Shown piece by piece: positions 33,436-42,655 of a DNA stretch of 64,000 nucleotides. The position numbers and the translations under genes were made by a program. Every line of letters begins with the position of its first letter. Position 1 is the first letter of the stretch. The stretch spans positions 372,001-436,000 of the forward strand of contig NZ_FXBL01000004.1 in NCBI RefSeq assembly GCF_900177325.1. The letters run 5' to 3'. The stretch comes from Mesorhizobium australicum. Lineage in GTDB: Bacteria; Pseudomonadota; Alphaproteobacteria; Rhizobiales; Rhizobiaceae. The notes beneath the pieces were generated by a model that was not told the origin of the DNA, made no database searches, and saw nothing but the letters and a program-made list of their open reading frames with translations.

Positions 33436-34215
33436 TCAGTTGTCGCCCGGGAACATCTGCGCGTTGCCGGGCTGGTAGCCGGAGCCGGGCTCGAGGAAGC
33501 GTCGGCGCTGCTCGCGGCCCTGCTCGGCGGCCGCAGCCTGCTCGGCCGCCGTGAGGGCGTCGGCGCGGCCGTTGGCGGCAAGCAGCGCGGTGAGATCCGA
33601 GAGCTGCTGGGCCTGAAGCGCGAGGATCTGATTGCCGGCCTGGGTCGCCTGCAATGCGCCGGTCGCGCCCTGACTTTCGCCGACGAGATTGGAGAGCTCG
33701 GCGCGCTGCGTCTCGATGTTGCCGACGACGCCGGCCTGCACGCGCATGGCGTCCTGCAAGGCGCCGACCGTGTTGCCCCATCGCTCGCGGGCCAGCTCGA
33801 TGAGCTGCTGGTCGGAAGCGGAGAGGTCCATGTTGGCGTATTGCTGCGAGAAGATCTGGTCGATCTGCTGCACGTCGAAGGCGATGCGCTGGGCTTCCCC
33901 CAGGAGCTGCTGCGTCTTCGCGACGGACTGCTGGAGCGATTGCAGCGAGGAGTATGGCAGGCTTGCGAGATTGCGGGCCTGATTGATCAACATCTGGGCC
34001 TCGTTCTGGAGACTCTGGATCTGGTTGTTGATCTGCTCCAGGGCGCGGGCCGCCTGCACCACGTTCTCGGCGTAGTTGGAAGGGTCGAAGACGATCCTTC
34101 CGAAGCCGAACAGGGCGTAGGCCGGGGTGACGGCGACGGGCGTGAACGCCACCGGCACCGACAGGATGGTGGCGGCGAGCAGTACGGCATGGGTTCGAGA
34201 GCGACGGTGGGTCAT
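33436..34215 (-). CDS. trbJ: TrbJ/VirB5-type T4SS protein
   Basis: The 259-residue protein has a signal peptide (HAVLLAATILSVPVAFTPVAVTPAYA). A coiled-coil-rich mature part starts LFGFGRIVFDPSNYAENVVQAARALEQINNQIQSLQNE, the TrbJ signature region. It is thought to sit at the pilus tip or assist pilus assembly. The glutamine-rich helices continue to about residue 240. Its start overlaps the trbE stop. Confidence 0.95.
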   Translation of the reverse strand: MTHRRSRTHAVLLAATILSVPVAFTPVAVTPAYALFGFGRIVFDPSNYAENVVQAARALEQINNQIQSLQNEAQMLINQARNLASLPYSSLQSLQQSVAKTQQLLGEAQRIAFDVQQIDQIFSQQYANMDLSASDQQLIELARERWGNTVGALQDAMRVQAGVVGNIETQRAELSNLVGESQGATGALQATQAGNQILALQAQQLSDLTALLAANGRADALTAAEQAAAAEQGREQRRRFLEPGSGYQPGNAQMFPGDN

Positions 34216-36686
34216 GGGGAGAGCTCCTCTGTGAGTTGTTTGAGCGCCGGGGTCAGCGCGTCGAGGTTGGTGAGGTCGGGGATGAGATCGGCCGCCCAGT
34301 CGAGGTCGTGGGCGCGCAGCCAAGCGGCGAGGAATCCGTCGCGCCCATGCTCTGCCAGCACCGCTTGGATGCGGGCGTGGTCGGACTTGGCGGAGGCGGC
34401 GCAGAGCGCCAGCGCCACCTCGCCGAGGCCGAGCTCGAACAGCCGGTTGCCGCGGCGGGACTGCGCGTAATAGTCCCGCTTCGGCATCGCGCGGGCGATG
34501 ATCTCGATCTGCCTGTCGTTCAGCCCGAAGCGCCGGTAGATCGCGGTGATCTGGGGCTCGATCGCGCGGTCGTTCGGCAAGAGGATGCGCGTGTGGCAGG
34601 AGTCGATGATCTCGGCCGCGATCGTGCTCTTCTCAAGTTGGGCCAGCGACTGGGTGGCGAAGATGACCGAGGCGTTCTTCTTGCGCAGCGTGACCAGCCA
34701 TTCGGCGAGTTGCTTGGAGAAGCCGGGATCGCTGAGCGCCAGCCAGCCTTCGTCGATGATGACCAGCGTCGGTCGTCCGTCGAGGCGGCCGGCGATGCGG
34801 TGGAAGAGATAGGCGAGCGCCGCCGGCGCCGCGCCGGTGCCGAGCAGGCCTTCGGTCTCGAAGGCCAGGACCGGGGCGCGGCCGACGCTTTCCGCCTCGG
34901 CGTCGAGCAGCCGCCCGTAGGGGCCGCCGACGCAATAGGGCTGGAGCGCCCGTTTCAGGTCATTGGACTGGAGCAGCACCGTCAGCCCGGTGATGGTCCG
35001 CTCCTCGACGGGCGCCGAGGCGAGCGAGGTCAGCGCCGTCCAGATGTGCTCCTTGACCTCGGGGGTGACGGACACGCCCTCGCGGGTGAGGATGGCGACG
35101 ATCCAGTCGGCAGCCCAGGCTCGCTCGGGCGTATAGGTGATGCCGGCGAGCGGCTGGAGCGAGACGGAGGTCTCTGTCCCCTCGGTGAGCTCGCCGCCGA
35201 GATCGTGCCAGTCGCCACCCATGGCGAGCGCGGCAGTGCGGATCGAGCCGCCGAAATCGAAGGCGAAGACCTGCGTATGCTCGTAGCGGCGGAACTGGAG
35301 CGCCATCAGCGCCAGCAGCACCGACTTGCCGGCGCCGGTCGGGCCGACGACCAGCGTATGGCCGACGTCGCCGACATGGAGAGACAACCGGAACGGGGTC
35401 GAGCCTTCCGTTCTGCCGAAGAGCAGCGGGGGCGCCTGGAAGTGCTCGTCCCGTTCCGGCCCCGCCCACACGGCGCTCAGGGGGATCATGTGGGCGAGAT
35501 TCAATGTGCTGACGGGCGGCTGGCGCACATTGGCGTAGAGATGGCCGGGCAGCGTACCGAGCCAGGCATCGACTGCGTTGATCGTCTCGATCATGCCGGT
35601 GAAGTCACGGCCCTGGATGACCTTCTCGACCAGCCGCAGCTTCTCGTCGGCGATCCGCGCATCCGCGTCCCACACGGTGATCGTGGCGGTCGCGTAGGCT
35701 TCGCCGGCATAGTCGGCGCCGAGTTCCTGAAGGGCGAGGTCCGCGTCGGCCGCCTTGTTGGCCGCGTCGGTGTCGACCAGCACGGAGGCCTCGTTGGTTA
35801 GCACCTCCTTGACGATCGCAGCGATCGACTTGCGCTTGGCGAACCACTGGCGGCGGATTTTCGTGACCAGCCGCGTTGCGTCGGTCTTATCGAGCAGGAT
35901 GGCGCGTGTGTTCCACCTGTACGGGAAGGGCAAGCGATTGAGCTCGTCGAGAATGCCGGGCGTGGTCTCGGCCGGGAAACCGACAATGGTGAGGATGCGC
36001 AGATGGGTGTCGCCCAGACGCGGCTCCAGCCCGCCGGCGAGCGGCTGGTCCGCCAGCAGCGCGTCCAGATACATCGGCGTCTCGGGGACGCGGACGCGGT
36101 GGCGCTTGGTCGAGATCGTCGAGTGCAGGTAGGTCAGCGTTTCGGCGTTATCGAGCCAGCGGCATTCGGGCATGAAGCCGTCGAGCAGTGCCAGCATGCG
36201 ATCGGTGCGATCGACAAAGCCGCGCAGGATCTCCCAGGGGTTGACCCCGGTCTGCTCGCGGCCCTCGTAGAGCCAGGTCTCGGCGCGTGCCGAGTCCTCG
36301 GCCGGCGGCAAATAGACGATGGTGAGGAAATAGCTCGACTCGAAATGGCTACCGGCCTCCTCAAAATCGGCCTTGCGCTCCGCATCGACCAGCGCCGAGG
36401 CGGCATCGGGGAACGTGCTTCTCGGATAGGTCGCGGCCTCGTGGCGCTGCGCCTCGACGAAGATGCTCCAGCCGGAGCCGAGACGGCGGAAGGCGTTGTT
36501 GAGGCGTCCGGCGACGCCGACCAGCTCGGCCGGCACGGAACTGTCGAGGTCAGGCCCGCGGAACTTGGCGGAGCGCTGGAAGCTGCCGTCCTTGTTGAGG
36601 ACGACGCCCTCGCCAACGAGGGCGGCCCAGGGGAGATAATCGGCGAGCCGGGCGCCGCTGCGGCGATATTCTGCAAGGTTCATCAT
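34212..36686 (-). CDS. trbE: TrbE/VirB4-type T4SS ATPase
   Basis: The 824-residue ATPase has Walker A VGPTGAGKS at about residues 447-455 and Walker B LVIIDEGWLAL in the C-terminal half, followed by the conserved ATQSLAQLEKS stretch. The N-terminal CagE/TrbE domain begins MNLAEYRRSGARLADYLPWAALVGEGVV. It powers pilus assembly and substrate passage at the inner membrane. Two adjacent ATG codons could serve as start. Full length and intact. Confidence 0.95.
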   Translation of the reverse strand: MMNLAEYRRSGARLADYLPWAALVGEGVVLNKDGSFQRSAKFRGPDLDSSVPAELVGVAGRLNNAFRRLGSGWSIFVEAQRHEAATYPRSTFPDAASALVDAERKADFEEAGSHFESSYFLTIVYLPPAEDSARAETWLYEGREQTGVNPWEILRGFVDRTDRMLALLDGFMPECRWLDNAETLTYLHSTISTKRHRVRVPETPMYLDALLADQPLAGGLEPRLGDTHLRILTIVGFPAETTPGILDELNRLPFPYRWNTRAILLDKTDATRLVTKIRRQWFAKRKSIAAIVKEVLTNEASVLVDTDAANKAADADLALQELGADYAGEAYATATITVWDADARIADEKLRLVEKVIQGRDFTGMIETINAVDAWLGTLPGHLYANVRQPPVSTLNLAHMIPLSAVWAGPERDEHFQAPPLLFGRTEGSTPFRLSLHVGDVGHTLVVGPTGAGKSVLLALMALQFRRYEHTQVFAFDFGGSIRTAALAMGGDWHDLGGELTEGTETSVSLQPLAGITYTPERAWAADWIVAILTREGVSVTPEVKEHIWTALTSLASAPVEERTITGLTVLLQSNDLKRALQPYCVGGPYGRLLDAEAESVGRAPVLAFETEGLLGTGAAPAALAYLFHRIAGRLDGRPTLVIIDEGWLALSDPGFSKQLAEWLVTLRKKNASVIFATQSLAQLEKSTIAAEIIDSCHTRILLPNDRAIEPQITAIYRRFGLNDRQIEIIARAMPKRDYYAQSRRGNRLFELGLGEVALALCAASAKSDHARIQAVLAEHGRDGFLAAWLRAHDLDWAADLIPDLTNLDALTPALKQLTEELSP

Positions 36687-36695
36687 CGCGCCACC

Positions 36696-36956
36696 TCACA
36701 GGCCGAGATGCGCGGGGATGCGCAGATGCCGGCGCACCACCTCGACGAAGAGCGGATCGCGCCGCGCTGCCCAGACGGCGGCGAGATGGCCGATCGCCCA
36801 GAGGAGGATGCCGACCAGCCAGAGCCGCAGGCCGAGGCCGAGCGCGGCCGCCAGCGTGCCGTTGAGGATGGCGACCGAGCGCGGCGCCCCGCCGAGCAGG
36901 ATCGGCTCGGTCAGGGCGCGATGGATGGGCGCGGTGAATCCGCGAATCTCCTCCAT
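36696..36956 (-). CDS. trbD: TrbD/VirB3-type T4SS protein
   Basis: The 86-residue protein has a short N-terminal stretch (FTAPIHRALTEPILLGGAPR, the VirB3/TrbD entry motif) followed by one or two membrane helices and a basic tail. It works with TrbE at the inner membrane. Its start overlaps the trbC stop (ATGA); nine bases separate it from trbE. Confidence 0.9.
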   Translation of the reverse strand: MEEIRGFTAPIHRALTEPILLGGAPRSVAILNGTLAAALGLGLRLWLVGILLWAIGHLAAVWAARRDPLFVEVVRRHLRIPAHLGL

Positions 36957-37288
36957 CAGATCACGGCCCCGCCGCCGAAGCTGAAGAAACTGAGGAAGAA
37001 GGAGCTGGCCGCGAAGGCGATCGACAGGCCGAAGACGATCTGCACAAGCCGCCGGAAGCCGCCCGAGGTGTCGCCGAATGCGAGCGTCAGGCCGGTCACG
37101 ATGATGATGATGACCGCGATGATTTTCGCGACCGGCCCCTCGATGGATTCGAGGATCTGCTGAAGCGGTTCCTCCCAGGGCATGGAAGAGCCGGCCGCAT
37201 AGGCGGCCTGGGTCATGGCGAGGGTGAGCGAGGTGGCGAGCGCGGTCGCCACGAAGCGTGCTCGGGCGAGAAGGGACGTCGATGTCAT
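36956..37288 (-). CDS. trbC: TrbC/VirB2-type pilin
   Basis: The 110-residue prepilin has a long N-terminal signal region (RARFVATALATSLTLAMTQAAYA) and two membrane helices separated by a short loop (IAVIIIIVTGLTLAFGDTSGGFRRLVQIVFGLSIAFAASSFFLSF), the pilin layout. RP4 TrbC is processed by a TraF-type S26 peptidase and cyclised, and such a peptidase is encoded at 60756. Its start overlaps the trbB stop. Confidence 0.9.
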   Translation of the reverse strand: MTSTSLLARARFVATALATSLTLAMTQAAYAAGSSMPWEEPLQQILESIEGPVAKIIAVIIIIVTGLTLAFGDTSGGFRRLVQIVFGLSIAFAASSFFLSFFSFGGGAVI

Positions 37289-38274
37289 TGCGAGGCTCCA
37301 GTGGGTTCGGGGGTCGGGATGACGGGGAAGAGGTCGTAGTCGCCTGTCGCGCCGAGGCCGGTGACATGGGCGAGCTCGGCGAGGCGGCGGGCCGATCCGC
37401 GACCGGAGAGCACGGCGATGACGTCGATGGTCTCGGCGATCAGCGCGCGCGGCACGGTGACCACGGCTTCCTGGATGAGCTGTTCGAGGCGGCGCAGCGC
37501 GCCGGTCGCCGTGCCGGCATGGATGGTGCCGATGCCGCCGGGATGGCCGGTCGACCAGGCCTTGAGGAGGTCGAGCGCCTCGGCGCCGCGGACCTCGCCG
37601 ATCGGAATCCGGTCGGGCCGCAGGCGCAGCGAGGACCGCACGAGGTCGGAGAGCGAGACGATGCCGTCCTTAGTGCGCAGCGCCACGAGGTTGGGTGCGG
37701 CGCATTGCAGCTCTCGCGTGTCCTCGATCAACACCACGCGATCGCCGCTGCGGGCGACTTCGGCCAGGAGCGCATTGGTCAGCGTCGTCTTGCCCGTCGA
37801 CGTGCCGCCGGCGACGAGGATGTTCCGCCGTTCGGCGACGGCCTGGCGCAGCGCATCGGCTTGGGCGCCGGACATGATGTCGGCCGCCACGTAGTCGGCG
37901 AGCGTGAAAACCGCGATCGCGGGCTTGCGGATCGCGAAGGCCGGCGCCGCGACGACAGGGGGAAGCAGGCCCTCGAACCGCTCCCCCGTTCCGGGCAGCT
38001 CGGCCGAGACGCGCGGCGCGCCGGCATGGACCTCGGCGCCGACATGGTGCGCGACGAGGCGGATGATGCGCTCGCCATCGGCCGGCGCGAGCCGCTCGCC
38101 CGTATCGGCGAGGCCTTCGGCGAGCCGGTCGATCCAGAGCCGCCCGTCGGGGTTGAGCATCACCTCGACGATCGCGGGGTCGTCCAGGAAGCGGGCGATG
38201 GCCGGCCCGAGAGCGGTGCGCAGCATGCGCGTTCCGCGTTCGACCGCTACCGTCTCTCTGGATGATACAACCAC
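37285..38274 (-). CDS. trbB: TrbB/VirB11-type T4SS ATPase
   Basis: The 329-residue cytoplasmic hexameric ATPase has Walker [11 protein letters not shown] at about residues 157-166, then the Asp box [12 protein letters not shown]. The Walker B region is [33 protein letters not shown] with the His box. It starts with GTG behind GGGGACGAC; an internal ATG (MLRTALG) 16 codons in is a weaker alternative. It is the first gene of the trb run, 161 bases after the copG-like gene. Confidence 0.95.
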   Translation of the reverse strand: MVVSSRETVAVERGTRMLRTALGPAIARFLDDPAIVEVMLNPDGRLWIDRLAEGLADTGERLAPADGERIIRLVAHHVGAEVHAGAPRVSAELPGTGERFEGLLPPVVAAPAFAIRKPAIAVFTLADYVAADIMSGAQADALRQAVAERRNILVAGGTSTGKTTLTNALLAEVARSGDRVVLIEDTRELQCAAPNLVALRTKDGIVSLSDLVRSSLRLRPDRIPIGEVRGAEALDLLKAWSTGHPGGIGTIHAGTATGALRRLEQLIQEAVVTVPRALIAETIDVIAVLSGRGSARRLAELAHVTGLGATGDYDLFPVIPTPEPTGASQ

Positions 38275-38435
38275 GTCGTCCCCGCTCCGCTGCGGGCGCG
38301 CACGACGCGCGGCCCTGGATCGGGGATGAGTAGAAAAGGCAGGAGTGGGCCGGCCGCAACAAGCCTCAAGGGGTCGTCGTACCCTGGCGCAGAATGACAG
38401 GGAAACGGCGGGAAGGCCCCGCCGGCGTAAAGCCG

Positions 38436-38894
38436 CTACGAGCCGTCCGACGTCGAATCGGAGGCGGGCAAAACGTCTTCGGGAATCTCGCTGCGCAGTT
38501 TCGGACCCTGTGCGAGTCGCCGGCCGATCGCGGCCACGAAGGCGTCGTAGCGCTTGCCGAACTGCGCCCGCGCGACGGCCTGCGCCGGCTCGGGGAACTG
38601 CGGCGTCGTCGTCAGCCAGAAGCGCACGAAGACGGCGAGCGTCTCGACTGATATGCCAAGATCGCGTTCGACCCGGTTGAGGCGGCGGTCGATCTGGTCG
38701 AGCCGCTTGGTTATGGCCGCTTCCTGACGCTCGGCCGCGTCAGGCGACAGGAAGGAGGCGATCGCAGCCTCGGCCACGAGCGAGCGGGAGAGATCGCGCC
38801 GGGCCGCGTGCTCGACCAGCGCCTTCATCACCTGCGGATCGAGATAGATCGAGAGGCGCTGTTTCTTCCCGATCCTGCCCATGGCGCTGCTCAC
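38436..38894 (-). CDS. CopG-like ribbon-helix-helix protein of the transfer operon
   Basis: The 152-residue protein begins with a ribbon-helix-helix segment (GKKQRLSIYLDPQVMKALVEHAARRDLSRSLVAEAAIASFL). A predicted coiled coil (AAITKRLDQIDRRLNRVERDLGISVETL) and a C-terminal region follow. Genes of this type lie between traG and trbB in many ICEs and are annotated CopG family. It may bind oriT or the trb promoter. The start is a GTG overlapping the traG stop (GTGA); an internal ATG five codons later is also possible. Confidence 0.8.
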   Translation of the reverse strand: MSSAMGRIGKKQRLSIYLDPQVMKALVEHAARRDLSRSLVAEAAIASFLSPDAAERQEAAITKRLDQIDRRLNRVERDLGISVETLAVFVRFWLTTTPQFPEPAQAVARAQFGKRYDAFVAAIGRRLAQGPKLRSEIPEDVLPASDSTSDGS

Positions 38895-40876
38895 AGCATG
38901 CCGTCGCCGGGATCGAGGTCGGCCTGGCGCGCCACCCGCTGCATCGTGCGGTTGAGATTGCGGGCCAGCACCGCCGCATCGTCGTCGGCGTCACGCTCGG
39001 GATCGAACTCGTCCTCAACGGCGGGGGACGGCTGAGCGGCGATCTTGCTGCTGAGCTCGGGCTGCCGGCGCTTCTCGGATTCAGTCGGATCCTCGTCGTC
39101 GGTCGAGAACTCGGCGGGAAGTTCGCCGGCCTCGGGGTCGGGACGTTGGGGCAGCGCAAGCATGCTCCAGTGGTCGTCCGCAACTTTTTGAGCGTGCCGG
39201 ATCGTGGGTGGCGGCAGGATGCGCTCGGTGAGGCGGGCGTCCTCGTAGTAGCGCGCCTTGCGGGCGCGGATGGGGTGAACGCCAGCGACCATGACGATCT
39301 CGTCGCTCGGCGGGAGCTGCATCACCTCGCCGGGAGTGAGCAGCGCGCGGGCGGTCTCCTGTCTCGAGATCATCAGGTGGCCGAGCCAGGGTGCGAGTCT
39401 GTGCCCGGCGTAGTTCTTCATCGCCCGCATCTCGGTCGCGGTGCCCAGGGCATCGCTCACCCTCTTGGCGGTCCTTTCGTCGTTGGTCGCGAACGACACG
39501 CGGACATGACAATTGTCGAGGATGGAGTTGTTGGGACCATAGGCGCGCTCGATCTGATTCAAGGATTGGGCGATCAGAAATGCCTGCATTCGGTATCCGG
39601 CCATGAAGGCGAGCGCCGACTCGAAGAAGTCGAGCCGGCCCAGCGCCGGAAACTCGTCGAGCATCAGGAGCAGGCGATGCCGCGAACCCTTGGCGTTGAG
39701 GTCCTCGGTCAGGCGGCGGCCGATCTGGTTGAGCAGGAGCCGCACCAGCGGCTTGGTGCGATTGATGTCCGACGGCGGTACGACGAGGTAGAGCGTTGCG
39801 GGCCGCTCGCCGCTGACGATATCGGCGATGCGCCAGTCGCAGCGCGACGTCACGGTCGCCACTACCGGATCGCGGTAAAGCCCCAAAAAGCTCATGGCGG
39901 TGCTGAGCACGCCGGAGCGTTCGTTGTCCGACTTGTTGAGCAACTCGCGGGCGGCGGAGGCAACCACCGGATGGGGCCCGGCCTCGCCCAGATGCCTGGT
40001 CTTCATCATCGCGGAGAGCGTGGCTTCGATCGAGCGCGCCGGATCGGAAAGAAAATTCGCGACCCCGGCGAGCGTCTTGTCCTTCTCGGCATAGAGGGCA
40101 TGGAGAATGGCGCCGACCAGGAGAGCGTGCGAGGTCTTTTCCCAGTGGTTGCGGCGTTCGAGACTCCCTTCCGGATCGACCAGGATGTCCGCGATGTTCT
40201 GGACATCCCGTACCTCCCATTCGCCGCGCCGCACTTCGAGCAGCGGGTTGTAGGCAGAGGAGCCAGCATTGGTCGGATCGAACAGCAGGACTTGGCCGTG
40301 CCGCGCGCGAAAGCCGGCGGTGAGTTGCCAATTCTCCCCCTTGATGTCGTGGACGATCGCGGCGCCCGGCCAAGTCAGAAGCGAGGGTATGACGAGGCCG
40401 ACGCCCTTCCCCGATCGAGTCGGCGCGAAACAGAGCACATGCTCCGGGCCGTCATGGCGGAGGTAGTCGCGCTCGTAGCGGCCAAGCACCACGCCGTCCG
40501 GTCCGAGCAGGCCGGCTTGCTTGATTTCAACAGGCGACGCCCAGCGAGCCGAGCCGTAGGTCTCAATGTCGTCGGACTCGCGCGCCCGCAGCACCGACAG
40601 GAGGATGGCGACGGCGGTGGAAAGGAAGCCGCCCGATGCGGCGATGATCGCGCCCTCGTGGAAGATGGAACGTGCGTAAGCGTCGTAGGAGAACCACCAG
40701 AGAAAGAACGCCGGTGGGTAGTAAACCGGCCAGCCCGCAAGGTCGAACCAGGGTGTGCCGAGTTGGGGCTGGAAGCCCAGCCGCCAAGCCGTCCATTGCG
40801 TGGCGCACCAGACCGCAGTCAGCACGATCAGGCCGACGATGATGATCTGGCCCCAGAGGATTTTGGTTCCCGACAT
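38891..40876 (-). CDS. traG: TraG/VirD4-type coupling protein
   Basis: The 661-residue protein has two or three N-terminal membrane helices (to about residue 100), Walker A APTRSGKGVG at about 150-159 and Walker B LLLMLDEFPALGRLDFFESAL at about 405. It connects the relaxosome to the Trb channel. The C-terminal 80 residues are acidic and probably disordered. Its upstream neighbour is the cargo hyuB gene, not the relaxase, so it needs its own promoter; the 195-base gap 40877-41071 contains only weak candidates. Confidence 0.95.
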   Translation of the reverse strand: MSGTKILWGQIIIVGLIVLTAVWCATQWTAWRLGFQPQLGTPWFDLAGWPVYYPPAFFLWWFSYDAYARSIFHEGAIIAASGGFLSTAVAILLSVLRARESDDIETYGSARWASPVEIKQAGLLGPDGVVLGRYERDYLRHDGPEHVLCFAPTRSGKGVGLVIPSLLTWPGAAIVHDIKGENWQLTAGFRARHGQVLLFDPTNAGSSAYNPLLEVRRGEWEVRDVQNIADILVDPEGSLERRNHWEKTSHALLVGAILHALYAEKDKTLAGVANFLSDPARSIEATLSAMMKTRHLGEAGPHPVVASAARELLNKSDNERSGVLSTAMSFLGLYRDPVVATVTSRCDWRIADIVSGERPATLYLVVPPSDINRTKPLVRLLLNQIGRRLTEDLNAKGSRHRLLLMLDEFPALGRLDFFESALAFMAGYRMQAFLIAQSLNQIERAYGPNNSILDNCHVRVSFATNDERTAKRVSDALGTATEMRAMKNYAGHRLAPWLGHLMISRQETARALLTPGEVMQLPPSDEIVMVAGVHPIRARKARYYEDARLTERILPPPTIRHAQKVADDHWSMLALPQRPDPEAGELPAEFSTDDEDPTESEKRRQPELSSKIAAQPSPAVEDEFDPERDADDDAAVLARNLNRTMQRVARQADLDPGDGML

Positions 40877-41071
40877 AACCTTACTCCTTCACAGGACAGG
40901 TCGGGCTCCCTTGGATCAAACTTCAAGGTCAACTGGAAAAGGATCGTGCCGCCGCGCCTTATATCGAAGAATGACCGGTGCTACAGCGCTTCATCACGTA
41001 GCTATGCGCGACGTTTTCACGCCACCATCCTGCCCCTTGAAAGCAGTGTGTCATGATTAAACGATCAGTCG

Positions 41072-42655
41072 CTATAAATTATGGTTGTCTGTTCCCGTGA
41101 TCACCGCACCGTATCCACCGCCGCCCGGGGTACGAATCAGCAGGCGTTTGCCGGGCGCTATCACGTGCGCGCCCTTGCCGGACAACCGCTGGCCGTCGGA
41201 CAGGTGGAGTTCGCCTGCCGCTCCCGAATCGCCGCCGTCGCGGCCGCGTGCGGGATGATCGATGCGGTCGAAGGAGGCGAACAGGGTGAACGGCGCATCG
41301 CCGGTCGTGCCGATCTCCATGTCCTGGCCCATGCCGCCGCGCCAGCGGCCGTCGCCGCCCGACCCGTCGCGCAGCTCGCGCTTCCAGAAGACGAGAGGCG
41401 TCTCGCTTTCGACGATCTCGACGGGAGTGCCGCGCACATTGCTCGGGAAGGAGGTCGCCGAAAGCCCGTCGATCCCGGGGCGCGCACCGCTGCCGCCATT
41501 GGTGACGATGGAGATCGCATAGCGTTGCAGGCCGTCGCTGCCGCGGAAGGTCAGGGTCCATTGTGTCGAGGCGCCTTCGGCGGGAACCTTGCCCGGCATC
41601 AACTGGTCGACACAGCCGAAGACGACGTCGGGAAGCAGCAGGCCGATGATGTGGCGGCATGCGACGGGGCTCGGCCAGGTCGCGTTGAGGATCGATCCTT
41701 CCGGCGCCGAGACCGCGAACTGCGACAGGCCGCCCTCGTTGTTCGGCACGTCGGGGGCGACGGAACAGACGAGCGCATAGGCGGTCATCGCGGTGGTGTA
41801 GTTGAGCGGCACGTTGATGCCGTAGCGGGACAGGCCGGTGGTGCCGGTCCAGTCGAAGCTCACGCCCACCTCGGAGATCGTCAGCGTGCCGACCAGCTCC
41901 ACCGGCGCCTCGAAGCCGTCGATGGTCATGCGGTAGGTCGCGGTTCCGCGCGGCAGGGCGGCGATGCGGGCCTTCACGGCCTCGCGGGAGGAGGAGAGGA
42001 TGTGGTCGGCCACCTCCTCCAGGTCGTCCAGTTCGGCCTCGTCCATCAGTTCCCTGAGACGCTTCACGGCGACCTCGTTGGAAGCGATGAGGGAATAGAT
42101 GTCGCCTTCGATCTCGGCGGGAACGCGGGAATTGCTCTTGACTATCCGCATCAGCGTCTCGTCGATGCGGCCGGCGTCGGCGAGCTTCATCACTGGCAGG
42201 TGCACGCCCTCGCAGAAGATGTCGGATCCCTCGGCGCTGAGGCCGATGCCGCCGACGTCGGTCATGTGGCCGGTGCAGGCGAAGAGCGCCAGGACGCGCC
42301 CGTCGCGGAAGGCGGGCGTGACCACGACGTAGTCGTTGAGATGGCCGGTGCCCTTCCACGGATCGTTGGTGACGAGGATGTCGCCCTCCCTGAGCATGTC
42401 GACCGGGAAGGCCTCTATGAAGGAGAACACCGACCGCGCCATGGTGTTGATGTGGCCGGGCGTGCCGGTGACGGCCTGGGCGAGCATGCGGCCAGAGCGG
42501 TCGAAGATGCCGGCGGAGAGATCGCCGCATTCGCGAACGATAGAGCTGAACGCCGTGCGCAGCAGGGTCTGAGCCTGTTCCTCCACCAGCGCGATCAGCC
42601 GGTTCCAAGCGACTTGGAGCCTGATCGGCGACAGCTTTGCGTTCGCACCCGTCAT
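41072..42655 (-). CDS. hyuB: Hydantoinase B / oxoprolinase B subunit
   Basis: The 527-residue protein is the HyuB (hydantoinase_B) family subunit: SSIVRECGDLSAGIFDRSGRMLAQAVTGTPGHINTM near the start, ILVTNDPWKGTGHLNDYVVVTPAF, and the C-terminal glycine-rich RTPGGGGYG. With HyuA it forms an ATP-dependent amidohydrolase that opens hydantoins, 5-oxoproline, lactams or, in acetone-carboxylase relatives, carboxylates ketones. Its start overlaps the hyuA stop (ATGA), so the two are co-translated. Confidence 0.9.
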   Translation of the reverse strand: MTGANAKLSPIRLQVAWNRLIALVEEQAQTLLRTAFSSIVRECGDLSAGIFDRSGRMLAQAVTGTPGHINTMARSVFSFIEAFPVDMLREGDILVTNDPWKGTGHLNDYVVVTPAFRDGRVLALFACTGHMTDVGGIGLSAEGSDIFCEGVHLPVMKLADAGRIDETLMRIVKSNSRVPAEIEGDIYSLIASNEVAVKRLRELMDEAELDDLEEVADHILSSSREAVKARIAALPRGTATYRMTIDGFEAPVELVGTLTISEVGVSFDWTGTTGLSRYGINVPLNYTTAMTAYALVCSVAPDVPNNEGGLSQFAVSAPEGSILNATWPSPVACRHIIGLLLPDVVFGCVDQLMPGKVPAEGASTQWTLTFRGSDGLQRYAISIVTNGGSGARPGIDGLSATSFPSNVRGTPVEIVESETPLVFWKRELRDGSGGDGRWRGGMGQDMEIGTTGDAPFTLFASFDRIDHPARGRDGGDSGAAGELHLSDGQRLSGKGAHVIAPGKRLLIRTPGGGGYGAVITGTDNHNL